From: Janthinobacterium sp. PAMC25594
GTDB taxonomy: Bacteria; Pseudomonadota; Gammaproteobacteria; Burkholderiales; Burkholderiaceae_D
Assembly: GCF_019443505.1 (NCBI RefSeq)
Contig: NZ_CP080377.1
Span: 6,324,001 to 6,388,000, forward strand
Direction: 5' to 3'
Length of the DNA stretch: 64,000 bases
Under the pieces are notes generated by a model. It did not search any database. It saw nothing but the letters and a program-made list of their open reading frames with translations, and was not told the origin of the DNA. Numbering within the stretch: position 1 is the stretch's first letter; the number at the start of each line of letters is the position of its first letter. Below, in pieces: positions 34,385 to 44,008 of this stretch. Made by a program: the position numbers and the translations under genes.

Positions 34385-34430
34385 ATGTTTCAATGTTTCA
34401 AATGGAATGATTGAAACATATTTGAAACAT
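34385..34430. promoter_or_regulatory. Nested inverted repeats upstream of prpB, probable activator sites
   Basis: ATGTTTCAAT (34385-34394) pairs with ATTGAAACAT (34410-34419), and ATGTTTCAAAT (34393-34403) pairs with ATTTGAAACAT (34420-34430), all perfect. The cluster lies about 120-165 bp upstream of a sigma-54 -24 element, where enhancer sites for an NtrC-type activator such as PrpR are expected. Binding-protein identity is inference. Confidence 0.6.
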
Positions 34431-34550
34431 CATTGTCATGCATTATGACATCGCTGTTCCCGTGCGTGACAGCGCGTGCAGCGCCGTTGCGTGGCCGTTT
34501 CCCCTGATTTTCACTGTGCGTGACGCATTTTCCGGGCCGGTGAGCGGTGC

Positions 34551-34566
34551 TGGCACGGCATTTGCA
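34551..34566 (+). promoter_or_regulatory. Sigma-54 promoter of the prp operon
   Basis: TGGCACGGCATTTGCA matches the -24/-12 consensus TGGCACG-N4-TTGCA exactly, 65 bp before the prpB start codon. This predicts RpoN-dependent transcription needing an AAA+ activator, as for enterobacterial prpBCDE under PrpR. Confidence 0.9.
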
Positions 34567-34630
34567 ATACTGATGCTCATAGCCACTCCGTGAAACATTC
34601 GGGACCATCCGAAACCCATAAGGTGAACAC

Positions 34631-35518
34631 ATGACTCAATACTCCGCAGGTGCCGCATTCCGCAAGGCCGTCCAGGAAGAATCCCCGTTGCAAGTCGTCG
34701 GCGCCATCAACGCCAACCACGCCTTGCTGGCCAAGCGTGCCGGTTATAAAGCCATCTATTTGTCCGGCGGCGGTGTCGCGGCCGGCTCGCTGGGCTTGCC
34801 CGACCTGGGCATTTCCAGCCTGGACGACGTGCTGACCGACATCCGCCGCATCACCGACGTGTGCGACCTGCCGCTGCTGGTCGATGCCGACACGGGCTTC
34901 GGTTCGTCCGCCTTCAACGTGGCGCGCACCGTGAAATCGATGATCAAGTTCGGCGCGGCCGGCTTGCATATCGAAGACCAGGTGGGCGCCAAGCGCTGTG
35001 GCCACCGTCCGGGCAAGGAAATCGTCAGCAAGGAAGAGATGGTCGACCGCATCAAGGCGGCCGTCGATGCGCGCACGGACCCCAACTTTGTCATCATGGC
35101 GCGCACCGATGCGCTGGCCGTCGATGGCCTGGAAGCGGCACTGGAACGCGCCGTCGCCTGCGTCGAGGCGGGCGCCGACATGATCTTCCCGGAAGCCATC
35201 ACGGACCTGGACATGTATGCCACGTTCGCCAAGGCCGTCAACGTGCCTATCCTGGCCAACATCACGGAATTCGGTTCCACGCCGCTGTTCACGCTGGACG
35301 AACTGCGCAGCGCGCACGTGGGCCTGGCCTTGTATCCGCTGTCGGCCTTCCGCGCCATGAACAAGGCGGCCGACAACGTCTACCGCGCGCTGCGCCGCGA
35401 CGGCACGCAAAAGAATGTCGTCGACACCATGCAGACGCGCATGGAGCTGTATGAATCGATCAACTATCACGACTTCGAGCAAAAGCTCGACGCGCTGTTC
35501 GCCGCGCAAAAGAAATAA
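34631..35518 (+). CDS. prpB: 2-methylisocitrate lyase
   Basis: Last step of the 2-methylcitrate cycle: cleaves 2-methylisocitrate to pyruvate and succinate. 295 residues of the isocitrate lyase/PEP mutase family with the signature [10 protein letters not shown] (about 121), metal-binding VDADTGFG (about 85) and EDQ. AGGTGA precedes ATG 34631. First gene of prpBC-acnD-prpFE, behind the sigma-54 promoter at 34551. Confidence 0.95.
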   Translation: MTQYSAGAAFRKAVQEESPLQVVGAINANHALLAKRAGYKAIYLSGGGVAAGSLGLPDLGISSLDDVLTDIRRITDVCDLPLLVDADTGFGSSAFNVARTVKSMIKFGAAGLHIEDQVGAKRCGHRPGKEIVSKEEMVDRIKAAVDARTDPNFVIMARTDALAVDGLEAALERAVACVEAGADMIFPEAITDLDMYATFAKAVNVPILANITEFGSTPLFTLDELRSAHVGLALYPLSAFRAMNKAADNVYRALRRDGTQKNVVDTMQTRMELYESINYHDFEQKLDALFAAQKK

Positions 35519-35529
35519 GTAAAGAAGCA

Positions 35530-35548
35530 GGGACCGCATGCCGGTCCC
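35530..35548 (+). other. Intercistronic hairpin between prpB and prpC
   Basis: Perfect 7-bp stem GGGACCG/CGGTCCC with loop CATGC and no T-run. More likely an mRNA-stability or processing hairpin protecting the prpB message than a terminator. Confidence 0.55.
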
Positions 35549-35587
35549 GCATTGACGCACCCGAGACTATTCAATCTGGAGAACACA

Positions 35588-36742
35588 ATGACCGCACCGC
35601 AAGTCGCTACTTTCAAGCCTAAAAAATCCGTCGCCCTGTCCGGCGTTACCGCCGGCAATACGGCGCTGTGCTCGGTCGGCAAGACCGGCAACGATTTGCA
35701 CTACCGCGGCTATGACATCCTGGACGTGGCCGACAGCTGCGAATTCGAGGAAATCGCCTATCTGCTGGTGCACGGCAAGCTGCCCACCGCCGCCGAATTG
35801 AAAGGCTACAAAGCCAAGCTGAAATCGCTGCGCGGCTTGCCGTCGGCTGTCAAGTCGGCCCTGGAAGCGCTGCCGGCCGCCGCCCACCCGATGGACGTGA
35901 TGCGCACGGGCGTGTCCGTGCTGGGCTGCACCCTGCCTGAAAAAGACGACCATAACGCGCCTGGCGCGCGCGACATCGCGGACCGCCTGATGGCGTCGTT
36001 CGGCTCCATGCTGCTGTACTGGTACCACTACAGCCATAACGGCAAGCGCATCGAAGTGGAAACGGACGACGACTCGATCGGCGGCCACTTCCTGCACCTG
36101 CTGCATGGCGAAAAACCGTCGGCATCGTGGGAAAAAGCCATGCACACGTCCTTGATCCTGTACGCGGAACACGAATTCAACGCCTCGACCTTCACCAGCC
36201 GCGTCATCGCCGGCACGGGTTCGGACATCCATTCGGCCATCACGGGCGCCATCGGCGCGCTGCGCGGCCCGAAACACGGCGGCGCGAACGAAGTGGCGCT
36301 GGACATCCAGAAGCGTTACGACAATCCCGACGAAGCGGAAGCGGACATCCGCGAACGCGTGGCCAACAAGGAAGTGGTGATCGGCTTCGGCCACCCCGTC
36401 TACACGATTTCCGACCCACGCAATAAAGTCATCAAGGAAGTGGCGCGTTCGCTGTCGCAGGAAGCGGGATCGACCAAGATGTTCGACATCGCCGAGCGCC
36501 TGGAATCGGTCATGTGGGAAATCAAGAACATGTTCCCGAACCTGGACTGGTTCTCGGCCGTGTCGTACCACATGATGGGCGTGCCGACGGCGATGTTTAC
36601 GCCGCTGTTCGTTATTTCGCGCACCTCGGGCTGGGCCGCCCACATCATCGAGCAGCGCATCGACAACAAGATCATCCGCCCGAGCGCCAACTACGTGGGT
36701 CCTGAAGACCTGGAATTCGTGCCGATCAAGGATCGCAAATAA
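35588..36742 (+). CDS. prpC: 2-methylcitrate synthase
   Basis: Condenses propionyl-CoA with oxaloacetate. 384 residues of the citrate synthase family; the signature [13 protein letters not shown] is at about 263-275, and catalytic His in [10 protein letters not shown] is near 223. ATG 35588 follows GGAG by six bases; the frame extends to 35552 but without a ribosome binding site. Its TAA overlaps the acnD start (TAATG). Confidence 0.95.
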   Translation: MTAPQVATFKPKKSVALSGVTAGNTALCSVGKTGNDLHYRGYDILDVADSCEFEEIAYLLVHGKLPTAAELKGYKAKLKSLRGLPSAVKSALEALPAAAHPMDVMRTGVSVLGCTLPEKDDHNAPGARDIADRLMASFGSMLLYWYHYSHNGKRIEVETDDDSIGGHFLHLLHGEKPSASWEKAMHTSLILYAEHEFNASTFTSRVIAGTGSDIHSAITGAIGALRGPKHGGANEVALDIQKRYDNPDEAEADIRERVANKEVVIGFGHPVYTISDPRNKVIKEVARSLSQEAGSTKMFDIAERLESVMWEIKNMFPNLDWFSAVSYHMMGVPTAMFTPLFVISRTSGWAAHIIEQRIDNKIIRPSANYVGPEDLEFVPIKDRK

Positions 36743-39360
36743 TGAGCACTGCAATGACTACCCCGATGAATACCCTGCACCGCAAGCCCTTGCCGGGCAC
36801 CCAGCTAGACTATTTCGACACGCGCGCCGCCGTCGATGCGATCCAGCCAGGCGCCTACGCCACCTTGCCGTACACTTCGCGCGTGCTGGCCGAAAACCTC
36901 GTGCGCCGCTGCGACCCGGCCAGCCTGAACGCCTCGCTGAGCCAGTTCATCGAACGCCGCCGCGACCTGGACTTCCCGTGGTTCCCCGCGCGTGTCGTCT
37001 GCCATGACATCCTGGGCCAGACGGCCCTGGTCGACCTGGCCGGCCTGCGCGACGCCATCGCGGCCCAGGGCGGCGACCCGGCCCTGGTCAATCCTGTCGT
37101 GCCGACGCAGTTGGTGGTCGACCACTCGCTGGCCGTCGAATGCGGCGGTTTCGACCCCGATGCCTTCGCCAAGAACCGCGCCATCGAAGACCGCCGCAAC
37201 GAAGACCGCTTCGATTTCATCGACTGGACCAAGAAAGCATTTAAAAATGTCGACGTGATCCCGCCAGGTAACGGCATCCTGCACCAGATCAATCTGGAGC
37301 GCATGTCGCCCGTGATCCAGGTGCAAAATGGCGTCGCCTATCCCGATACCCTGGTGGGTACGGATTCGCACACGCCCATGGTCGATGCGCTGGGCGTGAT
37401 CGCCATCGGCGTGGGCGGCCTGGAAGCGGAAAGCGTGATGCTGGGCCGCGCCTCGTGGATGCGCCTGCCCGACATCATCGGCGTCAAGCTGACGGGTAAA
37501 CCGCAGCCGGGCATCACGGCCACCGACACGGTGCTGGCGCTGACGGAATTTTTGCGCAAGCAGAAGGTCGTCTCGTCCTACCTGGAATTCTTTGGTGAGG
37601 GCGCGTCGCACCTGACCCTGGGCGACCGCGCCACGATTTCCAACATGGCGCCGGAATTCGGCGCCACGGCCGCCATGTTCTACATCGATGCGCAAACCAT
37701 CAAGTATCTGAAATTGACGGGCCGCGACGACGAACTGGTGAAACTGGTGGAGCTGTATGCGAAGGAAACGGGCCTGTGGGCCGACAGCCTGGTCGACGCC
37801 GAGTACGAGCGCGTGCTGACGTTCGATCTGTCGTCCGTCGTGCGCAATATCGCCGGGCCGTCGAATCCGCACAACCGCGTGCCGACGTCGGAACTGGCCG
37901 CGCGCGGGATCTCCGGCGTGGTGGAAAATGAGCCGGGCAAGATGCCGGACGGCGCCGTCATCATCGCGGCCATCACCAGCTGCACCAACACGAACAATCC
38001 GCGCAACATGATCGCCGCCGGCCTGATCGCGCGCAATGCGAACCGCCTGGGCCTGACCCGCAAGCCGTGGGTCAAGTCCTCGCTGGCACCAGGCTCGAAA
38101 ACCGTGGAGCTGTATCTGCAGGAAGCGGGCCTGATGACCGAGCTCGAAACATTGGGCTTTGGCGTCGTGGCGTTTGCCTGCACCTCGTGCAACGGCATGT
38201 CGGGCGCGCTCGACCCCGTCATCCAGGAAGAAGTGGTATCGCGCGACCTGTACGCCACGGCGGTCCTGTCGGGCAACCGCAACTTCGATGGCCGCATCCA
38301 CCCGTACGCGAAGCAGGCTTTCCTCGCCTCGCCGCCGCTGGTGGTGGCCTACGCGATTGCCGGCACCATCCGCTTCGATATCGAAAAGGACGTGCTGGGC
38401 ATCGCTCCGGACGGCAAGGCTATCCAGTTGAAGGATATCTGGCCATCCGACGAGGAAATCGACGCCATCGTCGCTTCCAGCGTCAAGCCGGAGCAGTTCC
38501 GCAAGGTGTACATCCCGATGTTTGCCGCGCAGGTGGACGACGGCATCAAGGTCAGCCCCCTGTATGACTGGCGTCCGCAGACGACGTACATCCGCCGTCC
38601 GCCATACTGGGAAGGCGCGCTGGCTGGCGCACGCCCACTGAAAGGCATGCGTCCGCTGGCCGTCCTGGGCGACAACATCACCACCGATCACTTGTCGCCA
38701 TCGAACGCCATCATGCTCGATAGCGCGGCCGGCGAATACCTGGCGAAGATGGGTTTGCCCGAGGAAGACTTCAATTCCTACGCCACGCACCGGGGCGACC
38801 ACTTGACGGCGCAGCGCGCCACGTTCGCCAACCCGACCCTGAAAAACGAAATGGTCATCGAGGACGGCAAAGTCAAAGCGGGTTCGCTCACGCGCATCGA
38901 GCCGGAAGGCACGATTTCGCGCATGTGGGAAGCCATCGAGGTATACATGGAGCGCAAGCAGCCCCTGATCATCATCGCCGGCGCCGACTACGGCCAGGGT
39001 TCCTCGCGCGACTGGGCCGCCAAGGGCGTGCGCCTGGCCGGCGTGGAAGCCATCGCGGCCGAAGGTTTTGAACGCATCCACCGTACCAATCTGGTGGGCA
39101 TGGGCGTGCTGCCGCTGGAGTTCCTGCCTGGCGTGAACCGCAAGACCCTGGGCCTCGATGGCAGCGAAACCTATGACGTCGTGGGCGAACGCACGCCGCG
39201 CTCCACCTTGACGTTGCTCATCCACCGCAAGAACGGCGAAACGGTGGAAGTGCCCGTCACCTGCCGCCTCGATACGGCGGAAGAGGTGTCGATCTATGAG
39301 GCCGGTGGCGTGCTGCAGCGCTTTGCGCAAGACTTCCTCGAGTCGTCGAAAGCCGCGTAG
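36742..39360 (+). CDS. acnD: Fe/S-dependent 2-methylcitrate dehydratase
   Basis: 872-residue aconitase-family enzyme that dehydrates 2-methylcitrate to 2-methyl-cis-aconitate in organisms lacking PrpD. Iron-sulfur cysteines are visible in AITSCTNTNNP (about 413) and FACTSCNGMSG (about 475-480). VGTDSHTPMVDALG (about 209) and the swivel-domain GADYGQGSSRDWAA (about 750) match aconitase active-site segments. Family length is about 865. It needs PrpF, encoded downstream. ATG shares one base with the prpC stop, so translation is coupled. Confidence 0.95.
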   Translation: MSTAMTTPMNTLHRKPLPGTQLDYFDTRAAVDAIQPGAYATLPYTSRVLAENLVRRCDPASLNASLSQFIERRRDLDFPWFPARVVCHDILGQTALVDLAGLRDAIAAQGGDPALVNPVVPTQLVVDHSLAVECGGFDPDAFAKNRAIEDRRNEDRFDFIDWTKKAFKNVDVIPPGNGILHQINLERMSPVIQVQNGVAYPDTLVGTDSHTPMVDALGVIAIGVGGLEAESVMLGRASWMRLPDIIGVKLTGKPQPGITATDTVLALTEFLRKQKVVSSYLEFFGEGASHLTLGDRATISNMAPEFGATAAMFYIDAQTIKYLKLTGRDDELVKLVELYAKETGLWADSLVDAEYERVLTFDLSSVVRNIAGPSNPHNRVPTSELAARGISGVVENEPGKMPDGAVIIAAITSCTNTNNPRNMIAAGLIARNANRLGLTRKPWVKSSLAPGSKTVELYLQEAGLMTELETLGFGVVAFACTSCNGMSGALDPVIQEEVVSRDLYATAVLSGNRNFDGRIHPYAKQAFLASPPLVVAYAIAGTIRFDIEKDVLGIAPDGKAIQLKDIWPSDEEIDAIVASSVKPEQFRKVYIPMFAAQVDDGIKVSPLYDWRPQTTYIRRPPYWEGALAGARPLKGMRPLAVLGDNITTDHLSPSNAIMLDSAAGEYLAKMGLPEEDFNSYATHRGDHLTAQRATFANPTLKNEMVIEDGKVKAGSLTRIEPEGTISRMWEAIEVYMERKQPLIIIAGADYGQGSSRDWAAKGVRLAGVEAIAAEGFERIHRTNLVGMGVLPLEFLPGVNRKTLGLDGSETYDVVGERTPRSTLTLLIHRKNGETVEVPVTCRLDTAEEVSIYEAGGVLQRFAQDFLESSKAA

Positions 39361-39400
39361 TGGCGATGTGATCGCGCAATTCACCTCAAAGGCAAGGTCT

Positions 39401-39427
39401 GGGGTCGGACCCTCAGGGTCCGACCCC
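39401..39427. repeat. Palindromic GGGGTCGGACCC element between acnD and prpF
   Basis: Perfect 12-bp stem GGGGTCGGACCC/GGGTCCGACCCC with a 3-nt loop (TCA), no T-run. It resembles dispersed intergenic palindromes of Oxalobacteraceae. Inside an operon it may stall exonucleases or lower downstream expression. Confidence 0.7.
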
Positions 39428-39474
39428 GGCATTTCGCCGTTGGGTTTAATCAGCCATTCAATGCAGGAATTTCA

Positions 39475-40674
39475 ATGACCCACACCCCCCAAATCAAGAT
39501 CCCCGCCACCTACATGCGCGGCGGCACCAGCAAGGGCGTGTTTTTCCGCCTGCAGGATTTGCCCGCCAGCGCGCAAGTGCCGGGCGCGGCGCGTGATGCG
39601 CTGCTGCTGCGCGTGATTGGCAGCCCCGACCCCTACGGCAAGCAGATCGACGGCATGGGCGGCGCCACGTCCAGCACCAGCAAGACGGTGATCCTGGCGA
39701 AAAGTAGCAAGCCGGAGCACGACGTCGACTACCTGTTCGGCCAGGTCTCCATCGACAAGCCATTCGTCGACTGGAGCGGCAACTGCGGCAACCTGTCGGC
39801 GGCCGTCGGCTCGTTCGCCATCGCCAGCGGGCTGGTGGACGCCGCCCGCGTGCCTGCAAACGGCATCGCCACGGTGCGCATCTGGCAAGCCAATATCGGC
39901 AAGACCATCATCGCCCACGTCCCCGTGACGCATGGCGCAGTGCAGGAAACGGGCGACTTCGAGCTCGATGGCGTGACCTTCCCGGCCGCCGAAGTGAAAC
40001 TGGAATTTCTCGATCCGGCGGCGGACGAGGAGGGCGGCGATGCTGGCAGCTCGGCCATGTTCCCTACCGGTAACCTGGTCGACGAGCTCGACGTGCCCGG
40101 CATCGGCACCTTGAAAGTCACGATGATCAACGCCGGCATCCCGACGATTTTTGTCGATGCGCAGGCCATCGGCTACACGGGCACGGAACTGCAGGACGCC
40201 ATCAATGGCGATCCGGCCGCGCTGACCCGTTTCGAAACCATCCGCGCGCACGGCGCCCTGCGCATGGGCTTGATTTCCCATCTGGATGAGGCCGCGAAGC
40301 GCCAGCACACGCCAAAAGTGGCCTTTGTCGCCAAGCCGGCCGGCTATGTCTCGTCCAGCGGGAAAAAGGTGGAAGCGGGCGAGATAGACCTGCTGGTGCG
40401 CGCCATGTCGATGGGTAAGCTGCACCACGCCATGATGGGCACGGCGGCTGTCGCCATCGGCACGGCGGCGGCCATTCCCGGCACGCTGGTGAACCTGGCG
40501 GCGGGCGGCGGCGAAAAAACCAGCGTGCGCTTCGGCCACCCGTCCGGCACCCTGATGGTGGGCGCGCAAGCGCAGCAGGTCGATGGTCAATGGAGCGTCA
40601 CCAAGGCCATCATGAGCCGCAGCGCGCGCGTGCTGATGGAAGGGACTGTACGCATTCCCGGCGACGCGTTTTAG
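39475..40674 (+). CDS. prpF: AcnD-accessory protein PrpF
   Basis: 399-residue PrpF (DUF453) protein needed with AcnD for the dehydratase step, thought to isomerise trans-aconitate-type products. It has the diaminopimelate-epimerase-like double fold; characteristic segments are TYMRGGTSKGVFFR (about 11-24), DGMGGATSSTSKT (about 60), WSGNCGNLSAAVG (about 100) and FGHPSGTLMVGA (about 347). AGGAA precedes ATG 39475. Confidence 0.93.
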   Translation: MTHTPQIKIPATYMRGGTSKGVFFRLQDLPASAQVPGAARDALLLRVIGSPDPYGKQIDGMGGATSSTSKTVILAKSSKPEHDVDYLFGQVSIDKPFVDWSGNCGNLSAAVGSFAIASGLVDAARVPANGIATVRIWQANIGKTIIAHVPVTHGAVQETGDFELDGVTFPAAEVKLEFLDPAADEEGGDAGSSAMFPTGNLVDELDVPGIGTLKVTMINAGIPTIFVDAQAIGYTGTELQDAINGDPAALTRFETIRAHGALRMGLISHLDEAAKRQHTPKVAFVAKPAGYVSSSGKKVEAGEIDLLVRAMSMGKLHHAMMGTAAVAIGTAAAIPGTLVNLAAGGGEKTSVRFGHPSGTLMVGAQAQQVDGQWSVTKAIMSRSARVLMEGTVRIPGDAF

Positions 40675-40776
40675 GAAAAAATACGCAGGCGAATGGCACA
40701 CAGACGACGCACATAAGCGGCGCCCGGGCCAGTTCGCCCGGACCCGATACAAGATTGCACGCCTACCGGAGGAGAC

Positions 40777-42672
40777 ATGAATTTCGCAGCATTTTATCAA
40801 CGCTCGATCGACACGCCTGAGGCTTTTTGGCGCGAGGAAGCGGACAAGATCGATTGGCATACCCCGTTTTCGCAAGTGCTTGATTATTCCCGCCCGCCGT
40901 TCGCCAAATGGTTCGTCGGCGGCACCACCAATTTGTGCCACAACGCCGTCGACCGCTGGGTGGACAGCCAGGGCGATGCCGCCGCGCTGATCGCCATTTC
41001 CACCGAAACCAATACCGAGCGCACTTACAGCTTTCGCGAGCTGCAGCGCGAAGTGGAGCGCTGCGGCGCCATCCTGCTGTCGCTGGGCGTGGTCAAGGGC
41101 GACCGCGTCCTGATTTACATGCCGATGATCGCCGAGGCGGTCTTTGCCATGCTGGCGTGCGCCCGCATCGGCGCCGTGCATTCCGTGGTGTTCGGCGGTT
41201 TTGCCGCCAACAGCCTGGCCAGCCGCATCGACGATGCGCAGCCAAAACTGGTGTTCTCCGCCGATGCCGGTTCGCGCAATGGCAAGGCGATCGCCTACAA
41301 GCCGCTGCTCGACGAAGCCATTCGCATCGCCGCGCACAAGCCGCGGCAGGTGCTGCTGGTCGACCGCCACCTGGTGCCGATGGAACTGACGCCGGGCCGC
41401 GACGTCGATTACGCGACCCTGCGCGAGCAGCACCTGGACGCGCAGGTGCCCGTCACCTGGCTCGAATCGAACGAGCCGTCGTACGTGCTGTACACATCAG
41501 GCACGACGGGCAAACCGAAGGGCGTGCAGCGCGACGTGGGCGGCTATGCGGTGGCGCTGGCGTCGTCGATGCAGTACAACTTCTGCGGCAAGCCCGGCGA
41601 AACCTTCTTTGCCACCTCGGATATCGGCTGGGTGGTGGGCCATTCCTACATCGTGTATGGCCCGCTGATCGCCGGCATGGCCACCATCCTGTACGAGGGC
41701 TTGCCGATCTGTCCCGATGCGGGCATCTGGTGGAGCATCGTCGAGAAATACAAGGTCACGCGCATGTTCTCGGCGCCCACGGCCATCCGCGTGCTGCGCA
41801 AGCATCTGGTGGAACTGATGCGCAAGTACGACCTGTCTTCGCTAAAGGCGCTGTACCTGGCGGGCGAGCCGCTCGATGAAACCACCTCGCAATGGATCGC
41901 CGACGAACTCAAAGTGGACATCATCGACAACTACTGGCAGACGGAGACGGGCTGGCCGATCCTCTCGGTGGCGAAAGGCGTGGCCGATACGCCGACGCGC
42001 CTGGGCAGCCCGGGCATGGCCATGTACGGCTATCAGGTCAAGCTGCTCAACGAAGCGACGGGCGAGGAGTGCGGCACCAACGAAAAGGGCGTGCTGGTGC
42101 TGGAAGGCCCGCTGCCGCCAGGCTGCATGCAGACCGTGTATGGCGACGACGAGCGTTTCGTCGAGACCTACTGGTCCACCTTCAGCGACCGGCAGGTGTA
42201 TTCCACGTTCGACTGGGGCGTGCGGGATGCGGACGGCTATTATTTTATTCTGGGCCGCACCGATGACGTGATCAACGTGGCCGGCCACCGCCTGGGCACG
42301 CGCGAAATCGAGGAAAGCATCAGCAGCCATTCGAACGTGTCGGAAGTGGCGGTGGTGGGCGTGGAAGACAAGCTCAAAGGCCAGGTGGCGATGGCTTTCG
42401 TGATCCTGAAAAATCCGCAGGGCTTCGACAGCGTTGAAGCGAAAGCGGCGCTGGAACGCGAAGTGATGGCCGTGGTCGACCGCCAGCTGGGTGCCGTGGC
42501 GCGGCCCGCGCGCGTGCTGTTCGTGCCACAGTTGCCGAAGACGCGTTCGGGCAAGCTGCTGCGCCGCTCGATCCAGGCCATCTGCGAAGGGCGCAGCCCG
42601 GGCGACCTGACGTCGATGGACGATCCAGCATCGCTGCAGCAGATCCAGGCGGCATTGACGTCAACGCCATGA
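40777..42672 (+). CDS. prpE: Propionate-CoA ligase
   Basis: Activates propionate to propionyl-CoA via an adenylate, feeding PrpC. 631 residues of the ANL superfamily: YTSGTTGKPKGVQRD (P-loop, about 231), NYWQTETGWP (about 388), LGRTDDVINVAGHRLG (hinge, about 493) and TRSGKLLRRS, whose Lys is the usual acetylation site. GGAGGAG precedes ATG 40777. Last gene of the operon; a hairpin terminator follows. Confidence 0.95.
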   Translation: MNFAAFYQRSIDTPEAFWREEADKIDWHTPFSQVLDYSRPPFAKWFVGGTTNLCHNAVDRWVDSQGDAAALIAISTETNTERTYSFRELQREVERCGAILLSLGVVKGDRVLIYMPMIAEAVFAMLACARIGAVHSVVFGGFAANSLASRIDDAQPKLVFSADAGSRNGKAIAYKPLLDEAIRIAAHKPRQVLLVDRHLVPMELTPGRDVDYATLREQHLDAQVPVTWLESNEPSYVLYTSGTTGKPKGVQRDVGGYAVALASSMQYNFCGKPGETFFATSDIGWVVGHSYIVYGPLIAGMATILYEGLPICPDAGIWWSIVEKYKVTRMFSAPTAIRVLRKHLVELMRKYDLSSLKALYLAGEPLDETTSQWIADELKVDIIDNYWQTETGWPILSVAKGVADTPTRLGSPGMAMYGYQVKLLNEATGEECGTNEKGVLVLEGPLPPGCMQTVYGDDERFVETYWSTFSDRQVYSTFDWGVRDADGYYFILGRTDDVINVAGHRLGTREIEESISSHSNVSEVAVVGVEDKLKGQVAMAFVILKNPQGFDSVEAKAALEREVMAVVDRQLGAVARPARVLFVPQLPKTRSGKLLRRSIQAICEGRSPGDLTSMDDPASLQQIQAALTSTP

Positions 42673-42676
42673 GGCA

Positions 42677-42706
42677 AGCGAAGTTTATCAATCGATAGAC
42701 TTCGCT
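42677..42706. terminator. Bidirectional hairpin terminator between prpE and the S24 repressor
   Basis: A 13-bp stem (42677-42689 with 42694-42706, core AGCGAAG/CTTCGCT, one G-U pair) and 4-nt loop AATC between the convergent stops at 42672 and 42708. The minus-strand gene reads to within 2 bp of it. Short T tracts only, so efficiency is uncertain. Confidence 0.65.
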
Positions 42707-42707
42707 T

Positions 42708-43421
42708 TCAAATCCGGTCGCTTTCCTTGCGCACGACCCTGCCGACGATCAGGCATTCATTGCCGCGGCACAGTTTGCGGTGGTATTTGCGCTGGTCCGG
42801 GTTGTCCGAGGTCAGCCACCATTCTCCGATATCGCGCGCCATGCGCTTGACCACCGGTTCGCCTTCGTAATTGATGGCAAACACAATGCCGTCGGCCGGC
42901 CGCTTGTCGGCCGTATTGATGATCACCACGTCGTCCTCGTACAGGGCCGGCTCCATGCTCTCGCCCTTGACCTTGATCGCCACCAGTTTTTCAGGGTGGT
43001 AGCCATTGCGCTCGACCCAGCTGCGCGGCACGCTGATGGTGCTGCCGTCGTGCGTTTCCGGCTCGATGGCAAAACCCGTGATACCGGCCGACAGGCGCAA
43101 TTTCACCTTGCGGATCGGGTAGAAGCGCGCATCTTCGCCATCGAGCACCACCACCGGCTGTACCTCGCCCAGCGCGCGTGCCGCCAGCTCTGCCTGGTCG
43201 GGCGCCGCCCCCTGGTCGAAGTACATGCTGTCGAGCTGCAGGTCCGCTTCCAGCTTGCGCGCGATTTTTTCGCTGAAGGCGCGTCCCTCGCGGTAGGTGG
43301 GCGAGAGGATTTGCGAGATGCGCGCCTCGCTCCAGCCGCTGACGTCGGAAATTTTCTTGCGCGTGTTGTCGTAGTGCTCGCGGATCAGGGCCAGCAGGCG
43401 GTCGCGTCTGTATTGATACAT
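42708..43421 (-). CDS. S24-family (LexA/CI-like) self-cleaving repressor
   Basis: 237 residues. The N-terminal HTH (about 10-60; KKISDVSGWSEARISQIL) is followed by an S24 peptidase domain (about 95-235) with an Ala-Gly cleavage site at A112-G113 (LSAGITGF), nucleophile Ser155 in GESMEP and general-base Lys192 in PVVKRMA. The layout predicts RecA-stimulated autocleavage after DNA damage, as for PrtR-type pyocin repressors. The ribosome binding site GGAG lies six bases before ATG 43421, which I prefer over 43427 and the longer ORF to 43556. It is divergent from the tailocin genes and probably represses them. Confidence 0.88.
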   Translation of the reverse strand: MYQYRRDRLLALIREHYDNTRKKISDVSGWSEARISQILSPTYREGRAFSEKIARKLEADLQLDSMYFDQGAAPDQAELAARALGEVQPVVVLDGEDARFYPIRKVKLRLSAGITGFAIEPETHDGSTISVPRSWVERNGYHPEKLVAIKVKGESMEPALYEDDVVIINTADKRPADGIVFAINYEGEPVVKRMARDIGEWWLTSDNPDQRKYHRKLCRGNECLIVGRVVRKESDRI

Positions 43422-43453
43422 ATTCATCTCCACATTAAACCCGAAATTTACCG

Positions 43454-43502
43454 TTTGATAAATTACCAAATGCTTGACTTTAACATTAGCGATTGATAAA
43501 GT
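43454..43502 (+). promoter_or_regulatory. Promoter of the plus-strand tailocin genes with a likely repressor operator
   Basis: TTGACT (43474-43479) and TAAAGT (43497-43502) are spaced 17 bp apart, a good sigma-70 promoter. The near-palindrome TTTGATAAATTACCAAA (43454-43470, 7 of 8 pairs) abuts the -35, and a related half ATTGATAAA (43492-43500) overlaps the -10. These are the natural operators for the divergent S24 repressor. Confidence 0.6.
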
Positions 43503-43570
43503 CCACTCGTTGCCTGTCGCAAACGCACTACAGCGTCTGCCGATGGGCGACACCACGGGAGGTCAGGCAG

Positions 43571-43984
43571 ATGTTGAACAGCAGTCAGTTGGTGGAAAGC
43601 AGGATGGCGCCACGCCAGGGGCGTCAGTTGCAGGGACGCAGCAAGAAGTCGCAGCTGCATATCGCCCGCATCGCGCAATACATACGCGAGCAGGGGCAGG
43701 CCAGCGCGGCGCAGTTGTCCGCCTTGCTGGGACTCGATGCGGGCACCATGAGCCGCTATTTGCGCCACATGTGCGGCATGGGACAGATTCACCTGGCGCA
43801 GCGCCATTGCACGGAACCGGGGCGCCAGCGACCCGCCCTGTACGCGCTGGGCGAACCGGACGACGAGGTCGACGGCTGGGCCGATCTGCCGCCGCAGGTG
43901 CGCCGCACGGCGTGCTGGCCACGCGGTGCGGCGCGCCGCGATCCGCTGGTGGCGGCGTTGTTCGGACCGGCGCAAGAAAACTAA
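43571..43984 (+). CDS. Winged-helix regulator of the tailocin
   Basis: 137 residues. The central winged helix is about 24-80 (HIARIAQYIREQGQASAAQLSALLGLDAGTMSRYLRHM, then wing GQIHLAQRH). The C-terminal tail is Pro/Arg-rich and ends in ALFGPAQEN. GGAGG lies eight bases before ATG 43571; the frame extends to 43493 across the promoter, so the longer start is unlikely. First gene after the putative operator, in the place of an early activator such as PrtN in pyocin loci, but no sequence kinship to PrtN is claimed. Confidence 0.6.
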   Translation: MLNSSQLVESRMAPRQGRQLQGRSKKSQLHIARIAQYIREQGQASAAQLSALLGLDAGTMSRYLRHMCGMGQIHLAQRHCTEPGRQRPALYALGEPDDEVDGWADLPPQVRRTACWPRGAARRDPLVAALFGPAQEN

Positions 43985-44008
43985 GACAAGAATCAACGAG
44001 GAGAAATC

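Noticed and set aside
34302..34630. Divergent prpR expected upstream of prpB
   Set aside because: The minus strand here has only a short, unconvincing ORF (34390-34632) and no sigma-54 activator motifs. The nearest genes are the small proteins on the plus strand.
36805..39432. 875-codon ORF antisense to acnD, and similar long antisense ORFs at 8032-10323, 14455-16968, 487-2082 and 56243-58510
   Set aside because: They mirror strongly supported genes in GC-rich DNA, are rich in Arg/His/Gln/Ala with no recognisable domains, and lack ribosome binding sites.
43493..43570. Longer start of the winged-helix regulator
   Set aside because: The extension begins upstream of the -10 element of the only convincing promoter, so it could not be fully transcribed from it.
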